Source: Bog-366 sp963722555 (GTDB lineage Bacteria > Acidobacteriota > Terriglobia > UBA7540). From it: DNA of 64,000 nt. Positions 45,749 to 53,856 of the stretch are shown here, in pieces. The translations under genes were made by a program, and so were the position numbers. The notes beneath the pieces are model-generated. The model made no database searches, had not been told where the DNA came from, and saw only the letters and a program-made list of their open reading frames with translations. Positions within the stretch are counted from its first letter, which is position 1. Each line of letters begins with the position of its first letter. The DNA lies in contig CAVRNQ010000007.1 in assembly GCA_963722555.1 (NCBI GenBank), positions 2,542,001 through 2,606,000 of the forward strand, given 5' to 3'.

Positions 45749-45871
45749 GAGACTACGGTGACCAGTCTTCCGTGATGAGTGACAAGCAACAATCAGGAAC
45801 CTGACGGCAGGGGAACGTCCGTTTCGGCTGATTCCCCCGGTTCATAGACGCCGGTATTTGCTCAGGACTTT

Positions 45872-46363
45872 TCACTTATCCCTGGTCACTGCCTTTTGGG
45901 CTGCCTCGAAAAGGGCGGTGGTCGAAAAGCCCTCCACGACGGGAATCCGCACCACGCGCCCTCCGGCGGCCTCGACCTCGTCGCGGCCGACGATCTGGTC
46001 GAGTGCATAGTGGCTGCCTTTGACCAAAACCTGCGGCAGCATGCGCGCCACTACTCCCAGAACCGACTCGTCGTCAAAGATCGTGACGTAATCCACAGCA
46101 GCCAGCGCGGCTAGAATCTCGGCGCGCTCGCCCTCCGGCTGAATCGCCCGGTTCTTCCCCTTAAGGGCGCGCACGCTGCGGTCGCTGTTCATGGCCACGA
46201 TCAACACATCGCCCAGTTTGCGTGCCTCCGCAAACAGGCGTGTATGGCCGGGGTGGAGCAGGTCAAAACAGCCGTTCGTGAAGACCACACACTGACCGCG
46301 GCGCTTTAGCTCGTCCACCAGCTTGAAGGCCCGCTCGAGGGGCAGGATCTTGTCGGTCGCCAT
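45872..46363 (-). CDS. rfaE2: D-glycero-beta-D-manno-heptose 1-phosphate adenylyltransferase
   Basis: 163-aa nucleotidyltransferase corresponding to the C-terminal half of HldE, present here as a separate protein. It transfers AMP to heptose 1-phosphate in ADP-heptose synthesis for lipopolysaccharide core. The signature is VVFTNGCFDLLHPGHTRLF, whose HPGH matches the HxGH nucleotide motif, followed by VAMNSDRSVRALKG and later VVEGFSTTALFEA. The kinase half is not in the window. It lies 123 bp upstream of mfd in the same direction. A diderm cell envelope is implied. Confidence 0.93.
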   Translation of the reverse strand: MATDKILPLERAFKLVDELKRRGQCVVFTNGCFDLLHPGHTRLFAEARKLGDVLIVAMNSDRSVRALKGKNRAIQPEGERAEILAALAAVDYVTIFDDESVLGVVARMLPQVLVKGSHYALDQIVGRDEVEAAGGRVVRIPVVEGFSTTALFEAAQKAVTRDK

Positions 46364-46655
46364 AGGCTCTGCCGCCGGGAAGAATTGCGGTTGGTTGTGT
46401 TATTGGTTGGACAACCCCTCGCCGCAAAACGCCCCAGCGCGAAATCCAGAACCTTCATTCTAGCACGACGCTTGCGGTGAGAGCGGGGCGCACGCCGGCC
46501 GATGCGGCTTGTCTTGCCAGTCAAGGCAACCATTTACCTTTTCTTGCCCTCTGGATACAATAGCGCTACGGTCAGGCAAGCAACAGGAGAGCTGTGCAGC
46601 TAACCCAGGAACGAATTCAGTAACCTCAGGATTTCGAGGGGGGTCTCACACACTT

Positions 46656-47516
46656 ATGGACTCAGAACCCATCCCGAACGAATCCCAGACCGGGGGCAAG
46701 TCAGTGCGGCTGGTCAGGCCCTCGATCGTTGTATTGTGCGGCCCCGCGGCCTGTGGGAAATCCCATTTTGCCGAGCGCCACTTCCGGCCCACCCAGATTG
46801 TCTCTTCGGATTGGGCCCGTGCCCGTGTCTGTGACGACGACCGCGACCAGCGTTTCAATGCGCAGGCCTTTGCGTTGGTGCATTTCCTGGTGGAACAGCG
46901 CCTCACGCTGAATCGTCTTTGCGTGGTGGACTCGACGGCGTTGACCGGCCCGGCGCGCAGGGAACTGCTCGACTTGGCAAAGAAACACCAGGTGCCGGCT
47001 GTGGCGCTGGTCTTCAATGTGCCCCTGAATACCTGCGTCGAGCGCGACCAGAAACGCGAGCGCTCCGTGGGGCGGGCCGTCATCGAGCGCCATCACCAGG
47101 CCTTCGAGCAGGCCAAAGCCGCCCTACGACAGGAGGGCTTTGACCAGGTCCTGGAATTTCAGGATGTAGATCTCGACAGGGTGCAGATTGAAATCATCTT
47201 CCGTCCGGTGGCGCGCCTGGCCCAGCGTCCGCCCAGGCCCGAACCCGGAAACGCGCGACGGCCCGAGCGGCCGGTTACGCTTGCAGGGCCCCGAATCGAC
47301 GCACCTGCAGTTGCTGGTTCTCCCCCACGGACCGCGCCCGTCCCGCGGCCAGCGCAGCCTGCGGCAGCGCCTCGACCGGTTGCGGCGCCCCTGCCTGCAA
47401 CCTCTAACCCCATCACGCCTCCAGCCGCCGCTACGGTCGCGAAGCCGGCAGTTGCGCCCGCGCCTGCCGCTCCTTCACTCCGCCCTCCGGAGACGCCCCC
47501 CACAGTCGGAGAATAG
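46656..47516 (+). CDS. P-loop kinase-like ATPase with Pro/Ala-rich tail
   Basis: 286 aa from ATG 46656 (GAGGGGGG upstream). Walker A GPAACGKSHF at 29-38, IVSSDWAR at 48-55 and CVVDSTALTGPAR around 89-101 follow the pattern of the kinase domain of polynucleotide kinases (Pnkp/T4-Pnk-like zeta-toxin-fold AAA family). The basic ERDQKRERSVG segment would form the lid. Residues about 205-286 are a Pro/Ala-rich low-complexity tail, perhaps an extended tether. Substrate (RNA or DNA 5'-OH, or a small molecule) is not certain. Single gene, divergent from rfaE2. Confidence 0.7.
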   Translation: MDSEPIPNESQTGGKSVRLVRPSIVVLCGPAACGKSHFAERHFRPTQIVSSDWARARVCDDDRDQRFNAQAFALVHFLVEQRLTLNRLCVVDSTALTGPARRELLDLAKKHQVPAVALVFNVPLNTCVERDQKRERSVGRAVIERHHQAFEQAKAALRQEGFDQVLEFQDVDLDRVQIEIIFRPVARLAQRPPRPEPGNARRPERPVTLAGPRIDAPAVAGSPPRTAPVPRPAQPAAAPRPVAAPLPATSNPITPPAAATVAKPAVAPAPAAPSLRPPETPPTVGE

Positions 47517-47620
47517 CGCGCGACGGGGGCGCCCTGCCCCTGCCTCGAGTCATCTCAGTGGCGGTGCACCATCCATAAGCTTATTCAGAATTAGTGGGAT
47601 GTCGGTCTCTGTGGGTCAGG

Positions 47621-48019
47621 TCACCGGTCGGACCGGCCTGTCAGTCGGTCGTAGACGGTCCGGGCGCTGGTCGAGCCCAGCGATTCGTTGTAGAGGCTTC
47701 GTTGGCCCAGGATGTAACGCACTTCCTCGTCGAAGCGATGCAGGATTTCAAGGTCCGCTTTGCGGATGGGGAAGCGCTTCTCGCCGGGCTTCGAATACCA
47801 GAACTTTTGATAGCCACGGTCTTCAAGTTCGCAATTGACGCCCCGCACGATGAAATACGGCGGCCCGGAGCGCACCCAGCGCCCCTCCTGGCGTTCGAGA
47901 TGGCAAACACAGCCCGACTTCTTGAGTTCGAGCCTTCCCGGTCGCGGGTCAGCGACAACGAACCCCGCCTCCTCGAACCGCTTCCGGATGTCTTGCGCGA
48001 CTACACCTTCAGTGGCCAT
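47621..48019 (-). CDS. Conserved-looking hypothetical protein
   Basis: About 132 aa from ATG 48019 (MATEGVVAQDIRKRFEEAGF); the frame is open to 48118 but the N-terminal extension looks non-coding. A Cys pair (SGCVCHLER) and a Tyr/Trp-rich patch (YQKFWYSKPGEKRFPIRK) stand out, followed by a helical C-terminus (DLEILHRFDEEVRYILG). No membrane segment or signal. Not recognised; the codon pattern is coding-like on this strand. It is convergent with the kinase-like gene. Function unknown. Confidence 0.6.
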   Translation of the reverse strand: MATEGVVAQDIRKRFEEAGFVVADPRPGRLELKKSGCVCHLERQEGRWVRSGPPYFIVRGVNCELEDRGYQKFWYSKPGEKRFPIRKADLEILHRFDEEVRYILGQRSLYNESLGSTSARTVYDRLTGRSDR

Positions 48020-48349
48020 GGATGGTTCCCATCTGCCTTTTGAAGGGACCGCGGCGTTGAGTTCCGCGCTTTCCGCCCCACTCCAGGCCCTACGTCGGTG
48101 GATGCCGCCGGCCGACACATCTTAAAGCCAGCCCCCACAATGGAAAGTCTATTGTACTGATGGCAACAAGCGCAAGGGCAGCAGCAAGTGGAGGGTTGGC
48201 AAGGTACTGATTATCTTCACAACTCCGATAGACCAGTTGAATTACACCGTAACGGCGTTGTGGATTTGGTGGATGGGGCAGGGCTCGGTACAATAGCTGT
48301 GTCCGACGGATAAACCATCGAGAGGCTTTTGATTCGTGTCAGGCGGGCC

Positions 48350-48823
48350 ATGGCTCTAAAACTTGGGAAGGGGCATCGGGAAGCCATCTTGAAGCACGGC
48401 GCGCGGGACTATCCCAGCGAGTGCTGCGGAGTGTTGCTGGGGAAAGTGGAAGGAGACGCGAAGCAAGTGACAGAAGTCGTGCCGCTCAAAAACCTGCGGC
48501 ACGAGACGGACCGCGCGCAGGAGCTTTTGCCTGTCAATGACCCGGGAAGGGAAACGGAGCGTAACCGCTTCCTGATCGATCCGCTCGACCAGTTGGATGT
48601 GGAGAGAGGCGCGCGGGCCCGGGGGCTTGAGGTGCTGGGCTACTATCACTCCCACCCCGACCATCCGGCCCGGCCCTCAGATTATGATCGCGTGCACGCC
48701 TGGCCGCGGTACTCTTATGTTATAATATCGGTTGAACGGGGCGCCCCGAAAGATTTAACGGCCTGGGTCGTGGCGGAAGATCGGTCAACCTTTTGTGTGG
48801 AGGAAGTTGAGATTACGGGTTGA
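48350..48823 (+). CDS. M67-family JAMM metallopeptidase (Mec-like)
   Basis: About 157 aa from ATG 48350. The JAMM zinc site is complete: E24 in SECCGVLLG, then H100, H102, S110 and D113 in YYHSHPDHPARPSDYD. In Mycobacterium tuberculosis the homologue Mec removes cysteine from the sulfur-carrier CysO-Cys adduct in a CysO/CysM route of cysteine synthesis. Similar prokaryotic JAMM proteins act on MoaD/ThiS-like carriers. Here it is followed by a truncated CysO-like mini-ORF, cysK and an EpsC-type cysE, which fits the same pathway. TTG at 48329 is an alternative start. Confidence 0.88.
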   Translation: MALKLGKGHREAILKHGARDYPSECCGVLLGKVEGDAKQVTEVVPLKNLRHETDRAQELLPVNDPGRETERNRFLIDPLDQLDVERGARARGLEVLGYYHSHPDHPARPSDYDRVHAWPRYSYVIISVERGAPKDLTAWVVAEDRSTFCVEEVEITG

Positions 48824-48949
48824 CCCATGCGGTGCACCGCAGGCGCAGGGAAAAATCGGAACCTTTCGCGCTTGGAATGCATCCCAATACTTGAGGCTGA
48901 AAGGCTTGTGGCTGCGAGGCCGTTCGAAGACTTATCCCGAGGAGAAGGA

Positions 48950-49021
48950 ATGCCGGTCAAGGTGATCACCCCGACGTCGTCCATCGCCGGCGGCACGGTT
49001 CTACGCTGCATCTGTACCTAG
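48950..49021 (+). CDS. 23-codon mini-ORF: CysO/MoaD-like remnant or cysteine leader peptide
   Basis: Starts at ATG 48950 with AGGAGAAGG immediately upstream, an excellent ribosome-binding site, and encodes MPVKVITPTSSIAGG followed by TVLRCICT and a stop. The first residues resemble the start of CysO/MoaD-type sulfur carriers, which normally run to about 90 residues and end in Gly-Gly; nothing after the stop continues that fold. Alternatively the Cys-Ile-Cys near its end, about 300 bp before cysK, would suit a leader peptide for attenuation by cysteine. A second mini-ORF with a ribosome-binding-like GGAAGG (49184-49285) lies between it and cysK. Neither reading is proven. Confidence 0.4.
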   Translation: MPVKVITPTSSIAGGTVLRCICT

Positions 49022-49311
49022 CCTGGGTTCCCATCCGCTGCGGCGGGTGGTGGATCCCGGGCGCATCCCACCCGAAACCCCAACGTTACAACTTCAGGAG
49101 ACTCGTGGGCTGGAGCCCCCCGCTGGAGGGCGGTTTCGGCTGGTTCCGAGGAGTCACCGGAATTTCCGAGGGAAGGATTGGAAATGAGTACAGCGCTGCA
49201 AGAAGGTCCGAAGAAGAAGCGATGGACCTGCTCCGAGGCGCGCCCAGTCAATCTCTCGCCGCACCTACGAACCTCAAACGGATGACGACAGAACACACGG
49301 GAGGCAAGTTG

Positions 49312-50268
49312 ATGGCAAACACTTTTCCAGACAACGCAGCCAGTATTGGCAGAACTCCGCTGGTGCGGCTCAACCGGGTTGCGGCGGGCGCGCATGCCAC
49401 GGTGCTGGCCAAGATTGAAGGGCGCAATCCTGCTTACAGTGTGAAGTGCCGCATCGGCGCGGCCATGGTGTGGGATGGCGAGAAGACCGGTGTCTTGAAG
49501 CCGGGAATTGAAATTATCGAGCCCACCAGCGGCAACACGGGAATTGCTCTCGCCTTCGTCGCGGCCGCGCGGGGTTACGCGCTGACGCTGACCATGCCGG
49601 AAACCATGTCGCTGGAGCGCCGGCGTGTGCTGGCGGCCTTCGGGGCCAAACTCGTGCTTACGCCGGGATCGGAAGGTATGCCCGGTGCCATCAAGCGCGC
49701 CACGGAGATTGCCCAGTCCGACCCAGAGCACTATTTCCTTCCGCAGCAATTTGAGAATCCGGCCAACCCCGCGATCCACGAGCGGACCACCGGCCCGGAG
49801 ATTTGGGATGATACGGATGGCGCGATTGACGTGCTGGTATGCGGCGTGGGCACGGGCGGCACGATCACGGGCATTTCGCGTTTCATCAAAAACACCAAGC
49901 GCAAATCGATCCTCTCCGTGGCCGTTGAGCCTGCGGCGAGTCCCGTCCTCACCCAGCAACGTGCCGGCCAGCCGCTGCAGCCATCACCCCACAAGATCCA
50001 GGGGATCGGCGCAGGCTTTGTCCCCAAGACTCTCGACCTCTCCGTGGTCGATCGCATCGAGCAGGTGTCGAACGATGAGGCTATCGAATTCGCTCTGCGC
50101 CTGACCCGCGAAGAGGGAATCTTGAGCGGCATCTCCTGCGGCGCCGCGGCCGCTGTCGCTGTCCGTTTGGCGAAGCTGAAAGAATTCGCCGGCAAAACGA
50201 TTGTCACGGTCTTGCCGGATTCCGGCGAGCGCTACCTTTCCACGGTGCTTTTCCAGGGGATCGGATGA
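49312..50268 (+). CDS. cysK: Cysteine synthase (O-acetylserine sulfhydrylase)
   Basis: 318-aa PLP enzyme that makes cysteine from O-acetylserine and sulfide (or a thiocarboxylated carrier). Landmarks are IGRTPLVRLNRV, the PLP lysine in NPAYSVKCRIGAAMVWD, PTSGNTGIALAF for the substrate loop and VCGVGTGGTITGI for the phosphate. The start at 49312 (GGAGGCAAG just upstream) gives the standard length; the frame is open further upstream. It is followed by an EpsC-type serine acetyltransferase, which supplies O-acetylserine, after a repeat-filled gap. The pairing and the JAMM gene upstream point to a dedicated cysteine-synthesis cluster. Confidence 0.95.
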   Translation: MANTFPDNAASIGRTPLVRLNRVAAGAHATVLAKIEGRNPAYSVKCRIGAAMVWDGEKTGVLKPGIEIIEPTSGNTGIALAFVAAARGYALTLTMPETMSLERRRVLAAFGAKLVLTPGSEGMPGAIKRATEIAQSDPEHYFLPQQFENPANPAIHERTTGPEIWDDTDGAIDVLVCGVGTGGTITGISRFIKNTKRKSILSVAVEPAASPVLTQQRAGQPLQPSPHKIQGIGAGFVPKTLDLSVVDRIEQVSNDEAIEFALRLTREEGILSGISCGAAAAVAVRLAKLKEFAGKTIVTVLPDSGERYLSTVLFQGIG

Positions 50269-50279
50269 CGTGCCAGTGA

Positions 50280-50491
50280 ACCGCAGAGGCGCAGAGGCGC
50301 AGAGAAGCAAAATAAAGGCAAAAGGCAAAGTGCAAAAGTCAAAAGTCAAAAGTCCTTCGCTCCGCGGCTGGACCTCGGTTGACCGGAACGTAAGTGCAAG
50401 GATTCTTGAGCGTGCGACCTTTCACTTTTGCACTTTGACTTTTGCACTTTGACTCTCTTTGCTTCTCTGCGCCTCCGCGTCTCTGCGGTGA
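50280..50491. repeat. Large imperfect inverted repeat between cysK and cysE
   Basis: Left arm about 50280-50354, right arm about 50418-50491. Both consist of degenerate words: CCGCAGAGGCGCAGAG / CTCTGCGCC...CTCTGCGG and tandem AAAAGTC / GCACTTTGACTTTT. Each arm is about 75 bp, the loop about 63 bp. It fills the whole gap between the two genes and would form a long cruciform or RNA hairpin in their shared transcript. Confidence 0.75.
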
Positions 50492-50511
50492 AGGGTTAGG
50501 GAGGTTCGAAT

Positions 50512-51429
50512 ATGAGTAACGATGATATGAAGTGCCTCGCGCAGGAGTTCCGGGCGGCCCTGGACGCGCACCTGGCAGGGGACGACCACAGCGAATTCCA
50601 GTTGCCCAACCGCGAGACCGTGGCGCTGATCTGCCGTCGCTACTTGGAAACCCTTTTTCCCATTTACTTCCTCAGCGGAGATCCCGAAGCGCTGGGGACA
50701 CAAGCCGAGTCCTACCTCGGAGAGATTCAAACCTTGCTGGCGGGCCAGATCTGCAGTGCCGTGCGTTTTGACTGCCGCCGGAGCGGCAAGCCCGCGCCCG
50801 CCGACCTCGGGCCTTGCGCCGACGAGGTGCTGGAGAACTTGTTCGGGCAGTTGCCGGACCTGGCGCGCCTGCTCGCTTCCGACATCGAAGCGGCGTTCCA
50901 CAACGATCCCGCGGCTTCCAGCCGCGAGGAAATCCTTCTGGCCTACCCGTGCGTTGAAGCCATTACCGTGCAGCGCCTCGCGCACCGGCTGTACCTTCTC
51001 GATGTGCCTTTCGTTCCGCGCATGATGACTGAGGTCGCGCACAGCCATACGGGCATTGACATCCATCCGGGCGCGGCCATCGGCGAGTCTTTTTTCATCG
51101 ATCATGGCACCGGCGTGGTGATCGGTGAGACCTCCATTATCGGGAACAAGGTGACGCTCTACCACGGCGTAACCCTGGGCGCCTTCAACCCTCTGTCCAA
51201 GGATGAGGAGGGTCTGCTGCGGCGCGGGCGCGAAAACAAAAGGCACCCCGAACTTGAGGACCATGTCACCGTATATCCCAACGCCACTATTTTGGGAGGC
51301 AAGACGCGCATCGGCCACCACAGCTTGATCGGTGGCAACGTATGGCTCACCCACTCCGTGGCGCCCCACAGCAAAGTGACCGTGAAAGACCCCGAACTGG
51401 TCATCCTGAACGGCGGTCCCGAGCGCTAG
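50512..51429 (+). CDS. cysE: Serine O-acetyltransferase, EpsC type
   Basis: 305-aa left-handed beta-helix acetyltransferase giving O-acetylserine. An N-terminal helical domain covers about residues 1-165, longer than in E. coli CysE and as in EpsC/SrpH-type enzymes. Hexapeptide repeats follow: GIDIHPGAAIGESFFIDHGT, GVVIGETSIIGNKVTLYHGV, then an insert with GRENKRHPELEDHVTVYPNA and ILGGKTRIGHHSLIGGNVWL. The catalytic His/Asp pair of the family lies in the IDIHPGA and FIDHGTG region. It lies downstream of cysK in the same direction; the gap between them is the inverted repeat at 50280-50491. Confidence 0.93.
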   Translation: MSNDDMKCLAQEFRAALDAHLAGDDHSEFQLPNRETVALICRRYLETLFPIYFLSGDPEALGTQAESYLGEIQTLLAGQICSAVRFDCRRSGKPAPADLGPCADEVLENLFGQLPDLARLLASDIEAAFHNDPAASSREEILLAYPCVEAITVQRLAHRLYLLDVPFVPRMMTEVAHSHTGIDIHPGAAIGESFFIDHGTGVVIGETSIIGNKVTLYHGVTLGAFNPLSKDEEGLLRRGRENKRHPELEDHVTVYPNATILGGKTRIGHHSLIGGNVWLTHSVAPHSKVTVKDPELVILNGGPER

Positions 51430-51601
51430 GCCCTGGCGCCGAAACCCCTGGCCACGGGCCTGCGCTCCACTTTCCTTTGTTGGCGGCATCGGGTAAAATC
51501 CCCTCGTTCAGTTTCGGGCAACCCCAGGCACGGCCAGATGCAGCGCGTCCTCTTTCAGCGACGAGACGCGGGCGACTTTATGCTGAACGACGGAGGTTAT
51601 T

Positions 51602-52084
51602 ATGGCGTTGAAGGTTGGAGATATGGCGCCGGATTTCAAGATTCCGTGCACCACGGGCGAGTCGCAAGGGGAGTTTGAGCTATCCAGCCACCGCGGCAGG
51701 AATATCGTGCTCGCGTTTTACCCGCTTGATTTCACCCCGGTTTGACAGAATGAACTGTCGGCATTCCAGGCGGACCTCGCCAAGTTTGCCGGCTTGAACG
51801 CCCAGGTCGTGGGCGTCTCGACCGATTCGGTTTTTTCTCACATCGCCTTCCAGAAACAAATGGGCGGCCTGAAATTTCCACTCGCCACGGACCGCTGGCC
51901 CTATGCCGGGACGGCGGCAAGTTATGGAATTTTTCCGCCGACCCAGCACCAAGTCCCGTTCATTCAGGACCGCGCGATCTTCATCATTGACAAGGAAGGC
52001 AAGATCGCGTGGTCGAAGATTTACGAGCTGAGACAACAGCCGGAAAATTCTGAGATTCTGGCGGAATTGAAGAAGCTTGCTTGA
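51602..52084 (+). CDS. Selenocysteine-containing peroxiredoxin (AhpE/Bcp-like), read through TGA 51743-51745
   Basis: A 160-residue thioredoxin-fold peroxidase split by one in-frame TGA. Upstream reads MALKVGDMAPDFKIPCTTG ... LAFYPLDFTPV and downstream QNELSAFQADLAKFAG ... VVGVSTDSVFSHIAFQKQMG to the natural stop. In AhpE/Bcp peroxiredoxins the peroxidatic Cys occupies exactly this place (FTxxC[T/Q]xEL). TGA is codon 48, so Sec48 would be the catalytic residue. Everything else is intact: GGAGG 7 bases before the ATG, normal length, no other stop. A stem-loop suited to a bacterial SECIS follows. The only other Cys is C17, so it is 1-Cys/Sec type. The alternative is a point-mutated Cys codon. 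Confidence 0.82.
51759..51791 (+). promoter_or_regulatory. Candidate bacterial SECIS stem-loop
   Basis: Just after TGA 51743-51745, CGGCA (51759-51763) can pair with TGCCG (51787-51791). Across a symmetric internal loop, GGCG (51769-51772) pairs with CGCC (51778-51781), closing the apical loop GACCT. The apex is about 30 bases beyond the TGA, within the 16-37 base range usual for bacterial SECIS elements. Found by eye, not folded computationally. Confidence 0.5.
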
Positions 52085-52429
52085 GGGCGAAGTCGAAGGA
52101 GTTGGAGAGTCAAGAAGTTCAGTGGGTGGTTCGCTTTGGGCGCGCCTCGGAGGCGGATCGTACGGCTTGTAGATCCGCATGGCTGGCGCGAATACGGGGG
52201 CCAGCGCGTGAAGCGGGGCAAGACACCAGCCATAAGAATCAAGAAGCCACAAAGCAAAGGGCCAGGATAGGGCAACTCCCGCTGGAGAGCGGATGGCCGG
52301 GTGCAGCGGGCTGACTGCTCGAGGCCACAGACCACTGAGGGTGGGTAACCCGCCTGCTGCTTTACCTCTGGAATGCCCGCCCTGTACTATGATCATGTCA
52401 GCCAGCGAAATGAGCGGAGGTGATTGCCG
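52085..52429. other. Intergenic after selenoprotein gene
   Basis: 345 bp. A long antisense open frame crosses it but has no start signal and mostly shadows the peroxiredoxin. I see no gene, repeat or terminator that can be supported. Confidence 0.35.
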
Positions 52430-52984
52430 ATGCGTCCGGGATTTTTCGGTCTCTTGGTAATCCTTATCGTCACGCCGGTGCTTGCGCAGCAGCCTGCGCC
52501 GGCGCAACGGCCCAACGAGCTCGTGGCGGGGAAGCTCCTCTACGTTGCCCCCATGGCCGCGGGTTTGAAAGACTGGATTGTTGAGTATCTACGCCCGTGG
52601 GGGAAATACGAGATCACGGGGAATCCGGAGGGTGTGGACTTGGTCCTGAAGTCTTACAAGCCCGAAACGGAAACCGAATGGGAGAGCCGCGACGGGATTC
52701 CCGTGCCCAAGGGTGAGGGCCGGCGGACGCCCCTGTCCCGGAAGAAGCGGGAGGATTTGCCGGCCGTCTCTTTTTCGATCGTCGACTGGGTGACGAACGA
52801 ACCGCTTTGGCAGGCGGATGTGCTGGATCGCAAGCAGAAGAAGGATGAGCCAGATCCTCCGGCCGGTCCACGCACGAAGATTTTCGCGCGCGACATGAGC
52901 CCCGACCAGATCGCCCATCGCGTGGCGACGAAGTTGCGAGAGTACGTCACGAAACTCGAGAAGGGGGAAGGCTCCCAGCCATAG
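52430..52984 (+). CDS. Secreted hypothetical protein
   Basis: 184 aa from ATG 52430 with GGAGGTGA 6 bases upstream. A signal peptide occupies about residues 1-21 (FFGLLVILIVTPVLAQQ). The mature part reads KLLYVAPMAAGLKDWIVEYL, then PEGVDLVLKSYKPE, then a C-terminal DQIAHRVATKLREYVTKLEK. This resembles short periplasmic proteins of unknown function seen in Acidobacteria, possibly with a CsgG/DUF-like fold for sensing or scaffolding, but I do not recognise the family. It is 4 bp upstream of the RmlD-like gene, so the two are probably cotranscribed. Confidence 0.6.
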   Translation: MRPGFFGLLVILIVTPVLAQQPAPAQRPNELVAGKLLYVAPMAAGLKDWIVEYLRPWGKYEITGNPEGVDLVLKSYKPETETEWESRDGIPVPKGEGRRTPLSRKKREDLPAVSFSIVDWVTNEPLWQADVLDRKQKKDEPDPPAGPRTKIFARDMSPDQIAHRVATKLREYVTKLEKGEGSQP

Positions 52985-52988
52985 GATC

Positions 52989-53831
52989 ATGAGAGTTGCC
53001 ATCACCGGTGCTGCCGGACTTTTCGGGCATGGCCTCGTCGCAGCCTTCTCCACGCGACATGAGGTGGTTCCCCTGACGCGGACCGACGCAGATATCACCA
53101 ACGCGGAAGCCGTGCTCGCCGTCTTGGAGCGGGTGCGACCGGACCTGGTCGTGCACCCTGCCGGCATTCCCGACCTCGATATCTGCGAAGCCGACCCGGC
53201 CCGAGGGTTCCTGGTGAATTACCAAGGTACCCGGAACGTGGTGGAAGCCGCGCGCCGGGTGGGAGCGGGAATTGCGCATATTTCTACGGATGCCGTCTTT
53301 GATGGGAAGAAGCTGGTGCCTTACCTCGAGACCGATGAGCCCCGGCCCCTCACGGTTTATGGGCAGACCAAGTTGCAGGCCGAGCAGGCGGTGAAAGCCT
53401 GGGCGAAGCACTGGATCTTCCGTGTACCCGTGTTATTCGGTCCGGGGAAAACCAATTTTGTGGAGAAGGGTTTACGCAAGATTGCGTCGGGCGGTGAATA
53501 TGTGGTGGCGAGTGACCAGTTGGGTTGCGCCACGCACACCGTGGATGCGGGAATGAAAATCATGGAGGTCGTGGAAAGAGGCCCCTGCGGTCTCTACCAT
53601 CTGTCGAACCAGGGATCGTGCAGCCGTTTTGAGTTGGCGCGCCAAGCCGCGCAACTCGCCGGCCTCGATCCGGAAAAAGTCGTGGGCGTGCCCGACGCCA
53701 TGCTGCGCCGGCGAGCGCCCCGGCTCAAATACGCGGTGATGGAAATGGGCGCGCTACGGCAGGCGGGGTTTGCATTGCCGCGGCCCTGGCAGGAATCCTT
53801 GGCTGACTATGTGCGCACGGTTCTCACGTAG
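52989..53831 (+). CDS. RmlD-like dTDP-4-dehydrorhamnose reductase family protein
   Basis: 280-aa extended SDR. The Rossmann motif ITGAAGLFGHGL is at about 5-16, HPAGIPDLDICEADP replaces the more usual HxAAYTxVDxAE, ISTDAVFDGK corresponds to the conserved STDYVFDG, and YGQTKLQAE carries the YxxxK pair. RmlD reduces dTDP-4-keto-rhamnose; relatives with this pattern also include MAT2B-like sugar reductases. It could supply activated deoxysugars for envelope polysaccharide. No rmlABC genes are in the window, so the assignment stays at the family level. Confidence 0.87.
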   Translation: MRVAITGAAGLFGHGLVAAFSTRHEVVPLTRTDADITNAEAVLAVLERVRPDLVVHPAGIPDLDICEADPARGFLVNYQGTRNVVEAARRVGAGIAHISTDAVFDGKKLVPYLETDEPRPLTVYGQTKLQAEQAVKAWAKHWIFRVPVLFGPGKTNFVEKGLRKIASGGEYVVASDQLGCATHTVDAGMKIMEVVERGPCGLYHLSNQGSCSRFELARQAAQLAGLDPEKVVGVPDAMLRRRAPRLKYAVMEMGALRQAGFALPRPWQESLADYVRTVLT

Positions 53832-53856
53832 GGGCAGACGCGAGGACGCTGCCGGC

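Noticed and set aside
51602..51745. Reading the peroxiredoxin as a nonsense-mutated pseudogene
   Set aside because: TGA falls exactly on the catalytic Cys codon while every other feature (start signal, frame, length, downstream motifs) is intact, and a SECIS-like stem follows. Selenocysteine explains this better, though it is not proven.
51680..52507. Minus-strand frame of 275 codons over the selenoprotein gene
   Set aside because: Arg/Pro/Ser-rich nonsense translation without family features or ribosome-binding site; shadow of the peroxiredoxin and flanks.
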